A stretch of DNA of 64,000 nucleotides from Sideroxydans lithotrophicus ES-1 (GTDB lineage Bacteria; Pseudomonadota; Gammaproteobacteria; Burkholderiales; Gallionellaceae). This document shows positions 24,525 through 33,725 of this stretch, piece after piece. How positions within the stretch are numbered: position 1 is the first letter of the stretch; every line of letters starts with the position of its first letter. The notes below the pieces were generated by a model. The model did no database searches and was not told the DNA's origin. It worked only from the letters and a program-made list of their open reading frames with translations. The translations under genes were made by a program, and so were the position numbers. The stretch is taken from contig NC_013959.1 of NCBI RefSeq assembly GCF_000025705.1, forward strand, positions 608,001 through 672,000, in the 5' to 3' direction.

Positions 24525-26186
24525 CTATCCAGCGGTCATTACACGGTTCTTGCCGGCCTGCTTGGCTTGGTACATCGCCTTATCGGCACGTCCGATCAGG
24601 TCTTCGGCCTCTTCATCCTCTCCGCGCAATGCCACGCCGGCGCTGAAGGTGACCAGGATGCGCTCGTTGTTGTGCAGGAAGAACTTCTTGGTCAGGTCGC
24701 GTTGCAGGCGCTGCATGGCCTCTACGGCAGCTTTCAGGCCGGTATCGGGCAGTACGATGAGGAACTCCTCACCGCCGTAACGTCCTACTGTATCGGCAGG
24801 GCGCAGCGTTTCTTTAATGACTTTTGTCAGGTGTATCAGGGCGCGGTCGCCAGCCAGGTGTCCGAGGGAGTCGTTCAATTGCTTGAAGTTGTCGATGTCG
24901 AGCAGGGCGACGCTGACAGGTGTTTTGCTGCGGTCTGAGCGCTTCAGCTCGCGATCCAGGGTTTCGTCCAGGCCGCGCCGGTTGAGCGCGCCCGTAAGCT
25001 GGTCTTCGCGTACCAGTTCGCTGATCTGCTCAAGTTCATTCTCCAGCTCCCTGATGCGCGTTTCGGCTTCGTCGGCCTGTTTCTTTGAGGAAAGCAGTTC
25101 TTCGTGCGAGCGCATGGCGCTGGCCTGGATGACGCGAGTGTCGTGCATCACGTCCTTCAGGATATGGCTGAGCTCGGTCAGGTTGTCGGCCTTGCCGATC
25201 TTCTGGCTGTAGCCCTCGATCTTGTTGTGGTATTCGCCGGTACTGGCGGTCAGGTCACCCAGGCGGTCGATGAATGTGGTCATCAGGCTCTTCAGGGTGG
25301 CCTTGGCATCGGTCAGGCTTTGCTTGAGCGTACCCTGTTTGATGATGACATCGCGCAAGTTGCGCTCGGCGTCGGCGATGGAACGCTTGTCCAGCGGGTT
25401 GGTGATGATCTCCTGCAGCGCAGTGATCTGACCGCGCAGCCATTTGTCGTCTTCCACCATTTCGCTGACATTCTCTACCAGCAGGCGCAACAGGCGCACC
25501 AGACCTTCCTGTATCTTCGCCTTGTCGCCGCCGCGCAGTTCCAGCTTGAGCCAGAACTGGCGCAGTTGCTTGGCGAGGTCGTTGAGACGATCCTTGTTGT
25601 CGGATGCGCGGACCTGTGCGATCAGTGTCTGTATCTCGCTTTCCAGCTCCGGCTGGCTGGAGCGCATGCTCTCCAGCGTCTGTGCCAGCAGCTCGCGCAA
25701 CTGACTGATCAGTTCCTGGTGTTCGGCCTGAACCGGGGGTACGGATGGGGCTGAGGTTGCTGGCGAGGAGGTGGGAGGAAGTGTTGTGCCGGGTTTGACG
25801 GAAGGGACCAGTTCGTCCGGGCTGGCTCCAGCCGGGGCGGTGGACCAGGAACGCAGCAGGCTCTGCAATTTACCGAACAGCACTTCCGGATCCTTGGAGA
25901 ATCGTGTCAGAACGGTCTCCACACCGTCTTTCTTGCGGGTGATGGTGATGCCTTTGTGTGGTGTCTCCAATTGGCGCAGCAAGTCCCGGATCAATTCCGA
26001 CCAGGCGGGAACGAGCTTGCCTTTGCTGGTCGTCGCGCCGATGTCGGGAGAAGGCGCCGGGGCGGGTTCGCCGCTGATCTCGCGGTACATCTGCGCGTAA
26101 TTCTCCGGCGTTGGTGCCAACTTGCGAAAGGCGAGCGCGGTCAGCGTCTCGCGGGCGATCTCTGAAGGAGCCTTGGGGTTACTCAT
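24525..26186 (-). CDS. Diguanylate cyclase (GGDEF domain)
   Basis: 553 residues, no membrane segment. The N-terminal ~60 residues (IARETLTALAFRKLAPTPENY) form a conserved helical segment; then comes a Pro-rich linker and a long coiled-coil region (~150-380). The C-terminal GGDEF domain has VALLDIDNFKQLNDSLGH and an active site GRYGGEEFLIVLP near residue 470. The inhibitory site RPAD stands five residues ahead, so both activity and product feedback are expected. Converts 2 GTP to c-di-GMP, probably read by the YcgR-type brake at 18806-19573. Confidence 0.9.
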   Translation of the reverse strand: MSNPKAPSEIARETLTALAFRKLAPTPENYAQMYREISGEPAPAPSPDIGATTSKGKLVPAWSELIRDLLRQLETPHKGITITRKKDGVETVLTRFSKDPEVLFGKLQSLLRSWSTAPAGASPDELVPSVKPGTTLPPTSSPATSAPSVPPVQAEHQELISQLRELLAQTLESMRSSQPELESEIQTLIAQVRASDNKDRLNDLAKQLRQFWLKLELRGGDKAKIQEGLVRLLRLLVENVSEMVEDDKWLRGQITALQEIITNPLDKRSIADAERNLRDVIIKQGTLKQSLTDAKATLKSLMTTFIDRLGDLTASTGEYHNKIEGYSQKIGKADNLTELSHILKDVMHDTRVIQASAMRSHEELLSSKKQADEAETRIRELENELEQISELVREDQLTGALNRRGLDETLDRELKRSDRSKTPVSVALLDIDNFKQLNDSLGHLAGDRALIHLTKVIKETLRPADTVGRYGGEEFLIVLPDTGLKAAVEAMQRLQRDLTKKFFLHNNERILVTFSAGVALRGEDEEAEDLIGRADKAMYQAKQAGKNRVMTAG

Positions 26187-26285
26187 GTGCGGCCATATAT
26201 CGGTGGTTCATGCTCGGCATTATCCGGTTGTATTGCGGTTGCGAAACGACGAATAGTGGCAATTTATCGTTTTAATTTGAGTTGG

Positions 26286-26942
26286 TCACTCGATCAGATG
26301 ATTGCTGATGGCGTAATGGATCGCTTCGGCGTTGGTTTTCAACTTCATTTTCTCCAGAAGGCGGGAGCGATATACGCTGACGGTTTTTGGACTCAGCGAC
26401 ATGATCTTTGCCATTTCGCTCAATTTTTTTCCGGAAGCCATCAGACATAGCGTCTGGTACTCGCGGTCGGAAAGAGTTTGGTGAATCAACTCCTTGTAAC
26501 CTTCCGATAAACCGTTGGCGAGTTGTTCGGCGAGTTCGGTGCTGATGTATTTCCTGCCAATGGCAACGTTCCTTATGGCAGTCAGCAGCTGGGCCGGTGC
26601 ACTTTGTTTGTTCAGGTAACCGGCTGCTCCTGCTTTCATGGAGCGGACAGCGTATTGTTCTTCAGGATGCATGCTGAGCATGAGTATGGGGGTGTTGGGG
26701 CAATTGGCCTTGATCTGCTTGAGTACATCGATGCCGTTCTTGTCCGGCAGGCTGATATCGAGCAGTATCATGTCGTACTGGTTCTGCAGCGACATCTGGA
26801 TGGCCTGCATGCCGTTCTCGGCCTCTCCGGTCACGCGCATGTCGGCAGAGTCATCGACGATTTGCTTGAGACCTTTGCGTATGAGTGCGTGATCGTCTGC
26901 TATCAGTATCTTGATCATCTTGTCGTTCTGCCATGCATGCAA
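26286..26942 (-). CDS. NarL/FixJ-type response regulator
   Basis: 218 residues. Receiver domain: IKILIADDHALIRKGL with acidic pocket, MILLDISLPDKNGID with the phospho-Asp, MLSMHPEEQYAVRSMKAGAAGYL. C-terminal LuxR-type helix-turn-helix: LSDREYQTLCLMASGKKLSE, LSPKTVSVYRSRLLEKM. It starts six bases after the kinase stop; an in-frame ATG eight codons later (MIKILIADDH) is an alternative start. Forms a two-component pair with the adjacent kinase; targets are unknown. Confidence 0.92.
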   Translation of the reverse strand: MHAWQNDKMIKILIADDHALIRKGLKQIVDDSADMRVTGEAENGMQAIQMSLQNQYDMILLDISLPDKNGIDVLKQIKANCPNTPILMLSMHPEEQYAVRSMKAGAAGYLNKQSAPAQLLTAIRNVAIGRKYISTELAEQLANGLSEGYKELIHQTLSDREYQTLCLMASGKKLSEMAKIMSLSPKTVSVYRSRLLEKMKLKTNAEAIHYAISNHLIE

Positions 26943-26948
26943 TGAGTC

Positions 26949-28136
26949 TCAGAACAGTGATTGCTGGGTGCGCGCAAGTCTAGCACTGTTCGGGGAGTCG
27001 CCGGAGAAGTGGGGGATTTTCACATACACCCTGGTTCCCTGTTCTGGCGTGCTGCTGATGCTGACTTCGCCTCCAAAATGCGCAACCCGCTCCTGGATCC
27101 CGCGCAGTCCGAACGACCGCGGCTTGGAGCGTGCATCCTGACTGAAGCCGCAGCCATTGTCGCTGATGGTCAATTCGATGTGCTCCTGGCTGTTGTGAAT
27201 CAGGACTTCGACCTTGTTGGCACGCGAGTGTTTCATGATATTGGTAAGGGCTTCCTGAAAAATGCGGAACAACGCGATGGAGACATCCGGGTGGAGTTCC
27301 AGCTCTTCATCTTCTTCCTCGTTGTGGGCGAGCAGGCATTTGATGCCGGTGCGTTGTTCGAATTCGCTTGCCTCCATTTCGATTGCGGCAACGATACCGA
27401 AGCTGTCGAGGTAGCCCGGTCGCAAACTGTGCGCAAGATTGCGTGCGGCAGTCATGGCCTTGCCCACCATGTTCTCGATGGCAGAGGTCTTGTCGGTCAG
27501 TATCTTTTTGCTTTTGGGCAGGCGCTCCTTGATCCATGCCAGATCCATCTTGATGGCGGTGAGCAGGCCGCCGATCTCGTCGTGAACTTCGCGTGCGATA
27601 CGCAGGCGTTCCTGCTCCTTGGCGTCCTGGATATGCGAGGAGAATTCCCGCAATTGTTGTTGCGAGCGCAGGAGTTCGATTTCATCAAGTTTGGCCTTGG
27701 TGACGTTGACAGCCAAGCCTTCCCATTCGATTTTGCCGTTTTCCCCGGATTGCGGGGTCGATCCCAGGACGAGCCATTTCATTTCGCCATTTGCAAGGGT
27801 GACGCGCCCTTCCCAACTCCAGAAACTCATGGTTTGCGCAGAGTGCTCCATGCTTTCGCGAAAGGATGGACTGTCTTCCGGGTGGATCAAATGTAAAAAA
27901 GTATTGATGTCAGACTCAAGCTGAAGCGGGCTTAATCCAAGCAAAGCCAGACTTCCTTCACCAATGTAGGAAAAGGAAAACACGCCATTGCTCTCCAGTA
28001 CAAGCTGGAACGCCATGCATGGGAGATTGGCGATGAAGTTGTCTAGCCGCAAAGGCTTTTGTGTGATTTCTGACACGATCTGTGCTGGTCTCTTCTCCAG
28101 GGCTGCTGGCGGTATGAGGGAGATGTTGTTCGCCAA
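26949..28136 (-). CDS. PAS-domain histidine kinase (NarX/DegS type, cytoplasmic)
   Basis: 395 residues. A PAS fold (residues ~35-160; LALLGLSPLQLESDINTFLH, WSWEGRVTLANGEMKWL) is followed by a HisKA_3 dimerisation segment with the phospho-His in RIAREVHDEIGGLLTAI (~185). The HATPase domain has NIMKHSRANKVEVLI, ISDNGCGFS and GLRGIQERVAHFGG. There is no transmembrane segment, so it senses an internal signal. Divergent from hisC; about 190 bases lie between. Confidence 0.92.
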   Translation of the reverse strand: MANNISLIPPAALEKRPAQIVSEITQKPLRLDNFIANLPCMAFQLVLESNGVFSFSYIGEGSLALLGLSPLQLESDINTFLHLIHPEDSPSFRESMEHSAQTMSFWSWEGRVTLANGEMKWLVLGSTPQSGENGKIEWEGLAVNVTKAKLDEIELLRSQQQLREFSSHIQDAKEQERLRIAREVHDEIGGLLTAIKMDLAWIKERLPKSKKILTDKTSAIENMVGKAMTAARNLAHSLRPGYLDSFGIVAAIEMEASEFEQRTGIKCLLAHNEEEDEELELHPDVSIALFRIFQEALTNIMKHSRANKVEVLIHNSQEHIELTISDNGCGFSQDARSKPRSFGLRGIQERVAHFGGEVSISSTPEQGTRVYVKIPHFSGDSPNSARLARTQQSLF

Positions 28137-28268
28137 CCAGCGATTATTATTATGTCGATGCCCGTATTGATGTGAGGGAGGTTACTACACGCACCTTGGT
28201 TTGGGCAATTCCTTTGTACTTGCCGCCGCTAGCCATTTTCAAGACAGCTTGGGCCGGTAACAATTCAT

Positions 28269-28296
28269 TTGGACTGGGGGTCAATTACGATAGAAT
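28269..28296 (+). promoter_or_regulatory. Candidate sigma-70 promoter of the his operon
   Basis: TTGGAC, 16 bases, TAGAAT, ending 27 bases before the hisC ATG. A TAGAAT element also precedes glyA (48621) and ribBA (52241), which supports it as the local -10 form. No histidine-rich leader peptide or attenuator was seen in front of hisC. Confidence 0.55.
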
Positions 28297-28323
28297 GCCA
28301 CCTGCTAACGAACTTGCCACATC

Positions 28324-29418
28324 ATGTCTTCCGCCAATCCAGCCGTTGCCCCTGAGAACCTGTTCCGCCCGGAAGTGCTGGAGCTGCATGCATATCATGT
28401 CCCTCCCGCCAGTGGCATGATCAAACTGGATGCGATGGAGAATCCGCATTTGTTGCCGCAGAGCTTGCGCGACGAGATCGCACGAATGGTGGCGAATGCG
28501 GAGATCAATCGTTATCCCGATGCGGGCGCGCATCGGCTCAAGGCGGAGATCCGCAAGGCAGTCAAACTTCCGGCAGGTATGGAGGTGTTGCTGGGAAACG
28601 GTTCGGACGAGATCATCCAGTTGCTGGCCATGGCGGTTGCCAAACCGGGTGCAGTCCTGTTGAGCGTAGAACCTTCGTTCGTCATGTACAAGATGATCGC
28701 CACTTTCGTCGGGATGGGATATGTCGGCGTTCCACTGGGCAAGGATTTTGCGCTTGACCTGAATGTCATGCTGGATACGATCAAGCGCGAGCGGCCGGCA
28801 CTGGTGTTCCTGGCCTATCCTAACAATCCCACCGGCAACCTGTTCGACACTTCCTCCGTCGAGCGGATCATCGAGGCGGCGCCAGGCTTGGTGGTGGTGG
28901 ATGAAGCCTATTACGCTTTCGCCAGCGATAGTTTCATTCCGCATCTTGCCCGTTATGCCAATCTGCTGGTGATGCGGACTTTCTCCAAGCTGGGCATGGC
29001 GGGGTTGCGGCTCGGTTTTCTGGCCGGATCCGTGGCCTGGTTGAGCCAGCTGGAAAAGCTGCGCTTACCGTATAATGTGGGCGTCCTGACGCAATTGGTC
29101 GCGGCAAAGTTGCTGGAGCATCACGATGTACTGCTGACCCAGGCGGAGAACATCAAGCGGGAGCGTACTGAGTTGTCGGGCGCATTGGCCGTTATCAGAG
29201 GTGTTCATGCGTATCCCAGCGAGGCAAACTTCATCCTGTTCCGTGTGGCAAAAGCCACGCAGGTCTTCGAGGGGTTGAAACAGCGCGGGATACTCATCAA
29301 GAACCTGAACGGCGGACATCCGGCACTGGCTGATTGTCTCCGCGTTACGGTAGGGACACAACATGAGAACGGGCAGTTCTTGATTGCATTGCAAGATACC
29401 ATTAACCAACTCGCATAA
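28324..29418 (+). CDS. hisC: Histidinol-phosphate aminotransferase
   Basis: 364 residues, PLP enzyme that transaminates imidazole acetol phosphate with glutamate in histidine synthesis. Landmarks: [56 protein letters not shown], and the PLP Lys in [16 protein letters not shown]. First gene of the his operon; hisB follows after eight bases. Confidence 0.96.
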   Translation: MSSANPAVAPENLFRPEVLELHAYHVPPASGMIKLDAMENPHLLPQSLRDEIARMVANAEINRYPDAGAHRLKAEIRKAVKLPAGMEVLLGNGSDEIIQLLAMAVAKPGAVLLSVEPSFVMYKMIATFVGMGYVGVPLGKDFALDLNVMLDTIKRERPALVFLAYPNNPTGNLFDTSSVERIIEAAPGLVVVDEAYYAFASDSFIPHLARYANLLVMRTFSKLGMAGLRLGFLAGSVAWLSQLEKLRLPYNVGVLTQLVAAKLLEHHDVLLTQAENIKRERTELSGALAVIRGVHAYPSEANFILFRVAKATQVFEGLKQRGILIKNLNGGHPALADCLRVTVGTQHENGQFLIALQDTINQLA

Positions 29419-29426
29419 GGCGGATC

Positions 29427-30014
29427 ATGCGCAGCGCAAAAGTCACACGCAACACCCTGGAGACCAGGATCACGGTCGAGGCGAATCTCGACGGTACTGG
29501 CAAGATCAAACTGGATACCGGCCTGCCTTTCCTTGAGCACATGCTGGACCAGATCGCCCGGCACGGCTTGCTCGATCTGGATATCAACGCCAAGGGCGAT
29601 CTGCATATCGATGCGCATCACACCGTAGAAGACATCGGCATCACACTGGGGCAGGCGTTCTATCAGGCGATCGGCGACAAGAAAGGCCTGCGTCGTTACG
29701 GCCACGCTTACGTGCCGCTGGACGAGGCCTTGTCACGTGTGGTGCTGGACATCTCTGGGCGCCCGGGGTTGGTGTTCAATGTGGAGTTCGTGCGTTCCAA
29801 CATAGGCGAGTTCGAAGTCGACCTGATTCGCGAATTTTTCCAGGGCTTCGTCAATCACGCTCTGGTCACCCTGCATATCGACAATCTGGCGGGCGACAAT
29901 GCCCACCATCAGGCCGAAACCATCTTCAAGGCCTTCGGTCGTGCGTTGCGTGTGGCGCTGGAGATCGATCCGCGCATGGCAGGCGTCATGCCTTCTACCA
30001 AGGGAACGTTATAA
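29427..30014 (+). CDS. hisB: Imidazoleglycerol-phosphate dehydratase
   Basis: 195 residues, monofunctional IGP dehydratase without the phosphatase domain found in enterobacteria. Metal-binding motifs: [63 protein letters not shown]. Placed between hisC and hisH. Confidence 0.97.
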   Translation: MRSAKVTRNTLETRITVEANLDGTGKIKLDTGLPFLEHMLDQIARHGLLDLDINAKGDLHIDAHHTVEDIGITLGQAFYQAIGDKKGLRRYGHAYVPLDEALSRVVLDISGRPGLVFNVEFVRSNIGEFEVDLIREFFQGFVNHALVTLHIDNLAGDNAHHQAETIFKAFGRALRVALEIDPRMAGVMPSTKGTL

Positions 30015-30023
30015 CGTCTCATC

Positions 30024-30743
30024 ATGGTTGATATCGCTGTTGTAGATTACGGCATGGGTAACTTGCGCTCGGTGCAGCAGGCCGTGCGTAAAGTCGCGCC
30101 GCACGCTGATATTGCAGTGACCGGCGAGGCCGAAGTGATCGCCAGGGCTGGGCGGGTGATTTTCCCGGGGCAAGGCGCAGCCCCCGACTGCATGCGCGAG
30201 ATTCGCTCGCGCGGCCTCGATGGCGTGATCGCCGACGTCGTCAGTGGCGGGAAACCCTTTCTGGGCATCTGTATGGGGTTGCAAGTGCTGTTCGATCACA
30301 GCGAGGAAGGGGACACGCCGTGCCTGGGGATATTCCCCGGAGAGGTCAAACGGTTCGCTTCCGGCCTGCATGATGAGCAGGGCAACAAACTCAAGGTCCC
30401 GCACATGGGCTGGAATCAGGTGCATCGAGGGGTTGATCCTCAACTCCCACAGGGAGTTGAGGCGGTAGCCCTTCCCCCCACCGGGGGGAAGTTGGAAGGA
30501 GGGACCGCTCCCGAACACCCCCTCTGGTCTGGAATTGAACAGGATGCGCGGTTCTATTTCGTGCACAGCTACTATGTGCAGCCGCGCGAAGCGGCGATTG
30601 CCCAGGCAACCAGCAACTACCCGCAACCCTTTGTCTGTGCCATAGCGCGTGATAATTTGTTTGCCGTTCAGTTTCACCCTGAAAAGAGCGCTGCAGCTGG
30701 TTTGAAGTTGCTGCAGAATTTTATCAACTGGAATCCTGTGTAA
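30024..30743 (+). CDS. hisH: Imidazole glycerol phosphate synthase glutaminase subunit, with internal insertion
   Basis: 239 residues; class I glutamine amidotransferase that feeds ammonia to HisF. The nucleophile Cys is in GICMGLQVLFDHSEEG, and the His-Glu pair is in VQFHPEKS near the end. Usual length is about 200-215. The excess lies at residues ~136-162, between HMGWNQVH and HPLWSGIEQD. There a segment reading GVDPQLPQGVEAVALPP and so on is encoded by two back-to-back palindromes (see repeat entry). The frame is kept, both flanks align with normal HisH and the catalytic residues are intact, so the enzyme probably still works with an enlarged surface loop. Confidence 0.95.
   Translation: MVDIAVVDYGMGNLRSVQQAVRKVAPHADIAVTGEAEVIARAGRVIFPGQGAAPDCMREIRSRGLDGVIADVVSGGKPFLGICMGLQVLFDHSEEGDTPCLGIFPGEVKRFASGLHDEQGNKLKVPHMGWNQVHRGVDPQLPQGVEAVALPPTGGKLEGGTAPEHPLWSGIEQDARFYFVHSYYVQPREAAIAQATSNYPQPFVCAIARDNLFAVQFHPEKSAAAGLKLLQNFINWNPV
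30438..30491 (+). repeat. Double-palindrome element inserted in frame inside hisH
   Basis: First palindrome: arms CCTCAACTCCC and GGGAGTTGAGG with a three-base loop (30438-30462). Second palindrome: arms CTTCCCCCC and GGGGGGAAG with a three-base loop (30471-30491), followed by GGAAGGAGGG. The composition (two G/C-rich hairpins) looks like an intergenic REP/MITE-type repeat, but it lies within coding sequence and adds about 27 codons without breaking the frame. The full element may extend over ~30429-30515. Confidence 0.8.
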
Positions 30744-30752
30744 TCATTAATC

Positions 30753-31514
30753 ATGGATACTAAAACACTGATTATTCCCGCGATCGATTTGAAAGATGGC
30801 CAATGTGTGCGCCTGAGGCAAGGTGTGATGGAGGGAGCGACCGTGTTCTCCGATGATCCTTCCGCGATGGCCAAACACTGGCTGGCGCAGGGCGCACGCC
30901 GCCTGCATCTGGTCGACCTGAACGGTGCTTTCGCCGGCAAACCGAAGAACGAAGCGGCGGTGCGCGGCATCGTCGAAGCGGTGGGTGGCGAGATCCCGGT
31001 GCAGTTGGGTGGCGGCATCCGCGATCTGGAAACCATCGAGCGCTATCTTGATCTCGGTGTGACCTATGTCATCATCGGCACCGCTGCGGTGAAAGTGCCG
31101 GGCTTTTTGCATGAGGCCTGCGATGCTTTTCCCGGGCACATCATGGTCGGCCTCGATGCCAAGGGCGGCAAGGTCGCAGTGGATGGATGGTCGAAACTGA
31201 CCGGGCACGACGTGGCCGATCTGGCAAAACGTTTCGAGGGTTACGGGGTGGAGGCGATCATCTATACCGACATCGGGCGCGACGGCATGATGACCGGCGT
31301 GAACATCGAGGCGACAGTGGAACTGGCGCGTCCATTGCATGTTCCGGTCATCGCCAGCGGCGGCATCACCAACCTGGATGATGTGCGCAACCTGTGCGCG
31401 GTGCGTTCCGAAGGCATCACCGGCGCGATCACCGGACGCGCCATCTATGAGGGCACGCTGGATTTCAAGGCGGCGCAGGCCCTGGCGGACGAACTTTCGC
31501 CTGTCGTGATTTGA
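30753..31514 (+). CDS. hisA: ProFAR isomerase (phosphoribosylformimino-5-aminoimidazole carboxamide ribotide isomerase)
   Basis: 253 residues, a (beta/alpha)8 barrel. N-terminal catalytic Asp in [18 protein letters not shown]; the half-barrel repeats have [14 protein letters not shown] and [15 protein letters not shown] (second catalytic Asp) and [13 protein letters not shown] phosphate loop. It overlaps the hisF start within TGATG. Confidence 0.97.
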   Translation: MDTKTLIIPAIDLKDGQCVRLRQGVMEGATVFSDDPSAMAKHWLAQGARRLHLVDLNGAFAGKPKNEAAVRGIVEAVGGEIPVQLGGGIRDLETIERYLDLGVTYVIIGTAAVKVPGFLHEACDAFPGHIMVGLDAKGGKVAVDGWSKLTGHDVADLAKRFEGYGVEAIIYTDIGRDGMMTGVNIEATVELARPLHVPVIASGGITNLDDVRNLCAVRSEGITGAITGRAIYEGTLDFKAAQALADELSPVVI

Positions 31515-32272
31515 TGCTGGCAAAACGCATCATTCCCTGCCTGGACGTGACCGCCGGACGCGTGGTCAAAGGCGTCAGTTTCGTCGAGCTGCGCGACGCC
31601 GGCGACCCGGTGGAGATCGCCCGCCGCTACGACGAGCAGGGTGCAGACGAACTCACTTTCCTCGATATCACCGCCAGTTCCGACGACCGTGGCATCATCT
31701 TTCGCATCATCGAGCAGGTGGCGGAACAGGTGTTCATCCCCTTGACGGTGGGAGGCGGGGTGCGCGAAGTGGGTGATGTGCGCAACCTGCTCAATGCGGG
31801 TGCGGACAAGGTGAGTATCAATACTTCGGCAGTGGTCAATCCGCAATTGGTGGCGGATGCGACGGCAAAATACGGTTCGCAATGCATCGTGGTCGCCATC
31901 GATGCCAAACAGGTCGCCCCGGGGAAATGGGAGGTATTCACCCATGGCGGACGCAAGGCCACCGGTCTGGATGCGGTGGAATGGGCAAAGAAGATGCAAA
32001 GTCTGGGCGCAGGAGAGATATTGTTGACCAGCATGGACAAGGACGGACAAAAGAACGGTTTCGACCTGGCGCTGACACGTGCAGTGACGGATGCCCTGGA
32101 GATCCCGGTGATCGCCAGCGGTGGTGTCGGCAACCTGCAACATCTTGCCGATGGCGTGAAACTGGGCGGTGCCGATGCGGTGCTGGCTGCCAGCATCTTC
32201 CATTTCGGCGAATACACGGTGCAGCAGGCCAAAGAATATATGGCGAAGCAAGGTATCGAAGTGCGGCTATGA
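31514..32272 (+). CDS. hisF: Imidazole glycerol phosphate synthase cyclase subunit
   Basis: 252 residues. Catalytic Asp residues in [16 protein letters not shown] and [11 protein letters not shown]; barrel motifs [15 protein letters not shown] and [13 protein letters not shown]. Partner of HisH. Start ATG overlaps the hisA stop; a TTG one codon upstream is ignored. Its stop overlaps a further ATG (ATGA) that opens the small ORF between hisF and hisI. Confidence 0.97.
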   Translation: MLAKRIIPCLDVTAGRVVKGVSFVELRDAGDPVEIARRYDEQGADELTFLDITASSDDRGIIFRIIEQVAEQVFIPLTVGGGVREVGDVRNLLNAGADKVSINTSAVVNPQLVADATAKYGSQCIVVAIDAKQVAPGKWEVFTHGGRKATGLDAVEWAKKMQSLGAGEILLTSMDKDGQKNGFDLALTRAVTDALEIPVIASGGVGNLQHLADGVKLGGADAVLAASIFHFGEYTVQQAKEYMAKQGIEVRL

Positions 32273-32427
32273 ATACGAAAAACATTTTGCCACAGAGCAC
32301 ACAGAGAGAGCCCGCTGCACTTGAAGGATTGGCTGCGTTCTCTGATATGACTACTTGCCATTCGACTAGGCTGTCAAACAACGCCAGCCAAGTCGCTGGT
32401 TATGTGGCTGGATTGGGGTTTAAATGA
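32269..32427 (+). CDS. Hypothetical 52-residue ORF bridging hisF and hisI
   Basis: 53 codons starting [15 protein letters not shown] and ending [10 protein letters not shown]. Its ATG overlaps the hisF stop as ATGA and its stop overlaps the hisI start as ATGA, so coupled translation would run from hisF through it into hisI. No similarity is recognised. The DNA begins with a purine-rich stretch (GCCACAGAGCACACAGAG) of a kind common in intergenic repeats. It is more probably a translated insertion than an old gene. Confidence 0.4.
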   Translation: MNTKNILPQSTQREPAALEGLAAFSDMTTCHSTRLSNNASQVAGYVAGLGFK

Positions 32428-32813
32428 CCGAAAGCTGGCTGAATAAGGTGAATTGGTCGGAAGACGGCCTGGTTCCGGCCATCGCACAGGATGCTGCGAC
32501 CGGGCGCGTGCTGATGGTGGCGTGGATGGATCGCGACGCGCTCAAACGCACGGTCGATTCCGGTGAGGCGGTGTACTGGTCGCGTTCGCGCAAGAAACTC
32601 TGGCACAAGGGTGAGGAATCCGGGCATGTGCAGAAGGTCAAAGAGATACGTCTCGATTGCGACAGCGATGTGATCCTGCTGCAAGTGGAACAACAGGGCG
32701 GCATCGCCTGCCACACCGGGCGCGAGAGCTGTTTCTTCAGCAGGCTGGAACAAGGACATTGGGTAGAGACGGATGCCGTGCTAAAGTCTCCCGACGAGAT
32801 ATACAAAAAATGA
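32424..32813 (+). CDS. hisI: Phosphoribosyl-AMP cyclohydrolase
   Basis: 129 residues. Zinc and substrate motifs: [51 protein letters not shown], and the C-terminal Cys pair in [12 protein letters not shown] separate gene from hisE, as usual in betaproteobacteria. hisE overlaps its stop (ATGA). Confidence 0.96.
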   Translation: MTESWLNKVNWSEDGLVPAIAQDAATGRVLMVAWMDRDALKRTVDSGEAVYWSRSRKKLWHKGEESGHVQKVKEIRLDCDSDVILLQVEQQGGIACHTGRESCFFSRLEQGHWVETDAVLKSPDEIYKK

Positions 32814-33127
32814 GCAACGATATCCTGCAACGCTTGGCCGAGACACTGGATGCGCGCAAACAGGCTGCGCCGGAGTCTTCCTACGTCGCAAAACTGTTCA
32901 GCAAGGGCGACGATGCGATCCTGAAGAAGGTGATCGAGGAGGCGGGCGAAGTGTTGCTGGCAGCCAAGGACGGTGACAGGCAGCATCTGGTTTATGAAGT
33001 GGCCGATCTGTGGTTTCACTGCATGGTGTTGCTGGCGCATAAAGGATTGAGCGCCGCCGACGTGCTTGAAGAGCTGGCACGCCGCGAAGGGGTGTCCGGT
33101 GTGGTTGAAAAGGCGAATCGGAAATGA
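32810..33127 (+). CDS. hisE: Phosphoribosyl-ATP pyrophosphohydrolase
   Basis: 105 residues, all-alpha NTP pyrophosphohydrolase fold with the metal-binding pattern [17 protein letters not shown] and [14 protein letters not shown]. Opens the second step of histidine synthesis. The start ATG overlaps hisI; the larger frame beginning at 32657 is a shadow inside hisI. Its stop overlaps the HIT gene start. Confidence 0.95.
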   Translation: MSNDILQRLAETLDARKQAAPESSYVAKLFSKGDDAILKKVIEEAGEVLLAAKDGDRQHLVYEVADLWFHCMVLLAHKGLSAADVLEELARREGVSGVVEKANRK

Positions 33128-33474
33128 GCGACAATTGCCTCTTCTGCAAGATAGTGCGCGGCGAGATCCCGAGCCGCAAGCTGTACGAGGATGATGAAGT
33201 GATCGCTTTTCACGACATCAATCCGGTGGCGCCCGTGCACTTCATGCTGGTTCCCCGGCTGCATCTGGGGTCGCTACTGGATGTCGAGGAAGCGCATGCA
33301 GCCCTGCTGGGCAGGATGTTGCTGCTGGCGCCCAGGCTGGCGCGCGAACAGGGTCTGGAGCACGGCTTCCGCACTGTGATCAATAGCGGCAAGGGCGGAG
33401 GGCAGGAAGTGTTCCATTTGCACATTCATGTCATTGGCGGCGGCAATATCCCGCCGATGGTCAAACGTAGTTAA
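33124..33474 (+). CDS. HIT family (HinT-like) nucleotide-binding protein
   Basis: 116 residues. The zinc-type N-terminus [19 protein letters not shown]-equivalent [15 protein letters not shown] and the histidine triad HLHIHVIGG identify a HinT-type purine nucleoside phosphoramidase. Position between hisE and tatA is a conserved betaproteobacterial arrangement. Confidence 0.94.
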   Translation: MSDNCLFCKIVRGEIPSRKLYEDDEVIAFHDINPVAPVHFMLVPRLHLGSLLDVEEAHAALLGRMLLLAPRLAREQGLEHGFRTVINSGKGGGQEVFHLHIHVIGGGNIPPMVKRS

Positions 33475-33491
33475 TCGACAAGGAGCGCATC

Positions 33492-33710
33492 ATGGGTTCA
33501 TTAAGTATCTGGCATTGGTTGATCGTGTTGCTGGTGGTCGTGCTGATCTTCGGTACCAAGAAGTTGCGCAATATCGGCGAGGACCTGGGCGGTGCGGTCA
33601 AAGGCTTCAAGGAAGGCATGAAGAGCGAGGAAGAGTCCCACAAACAGCTTGCGCAGGACGACAAGACCATCGAGGGCGAAGCGAAAGAGAAGACTCAAAC
33701 CAAGGTTTGA
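33492..33710 (+). CDS. tatA: Sec-independent translocase subunit TatA
   Basis: 72 residues. N-terminal membrane helix ([17 protein letters not shown]) ending in FGTKKL, then an amphipathic helix ([16 protein letters not shown]) and a charged tail. Forms the variable-size translocation assembly. It has AAGGAGC before the ATG. Tat export is needed for the ActB1 subunit encoded downstream, which has an RRDFLK signal. Confidence 0.96.
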   Translation: MGSLSIWHWLIVLLVVVLIFGTKKLRNIGEDLGGAVKGFKEGMKSEEESHKQLAQDDKTIEGEAKEKTQTKV

Positions 33711-33725
33711 GCCTGATAGTGCATC

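Noticed and set aside
31882-32427. Long frame starting inside hisF (181 codons)
   Set aside because: The part inside hisF is a shadow of that gene. Only the last 53 codons, after the hisF stop, are kept as a possible ORF.
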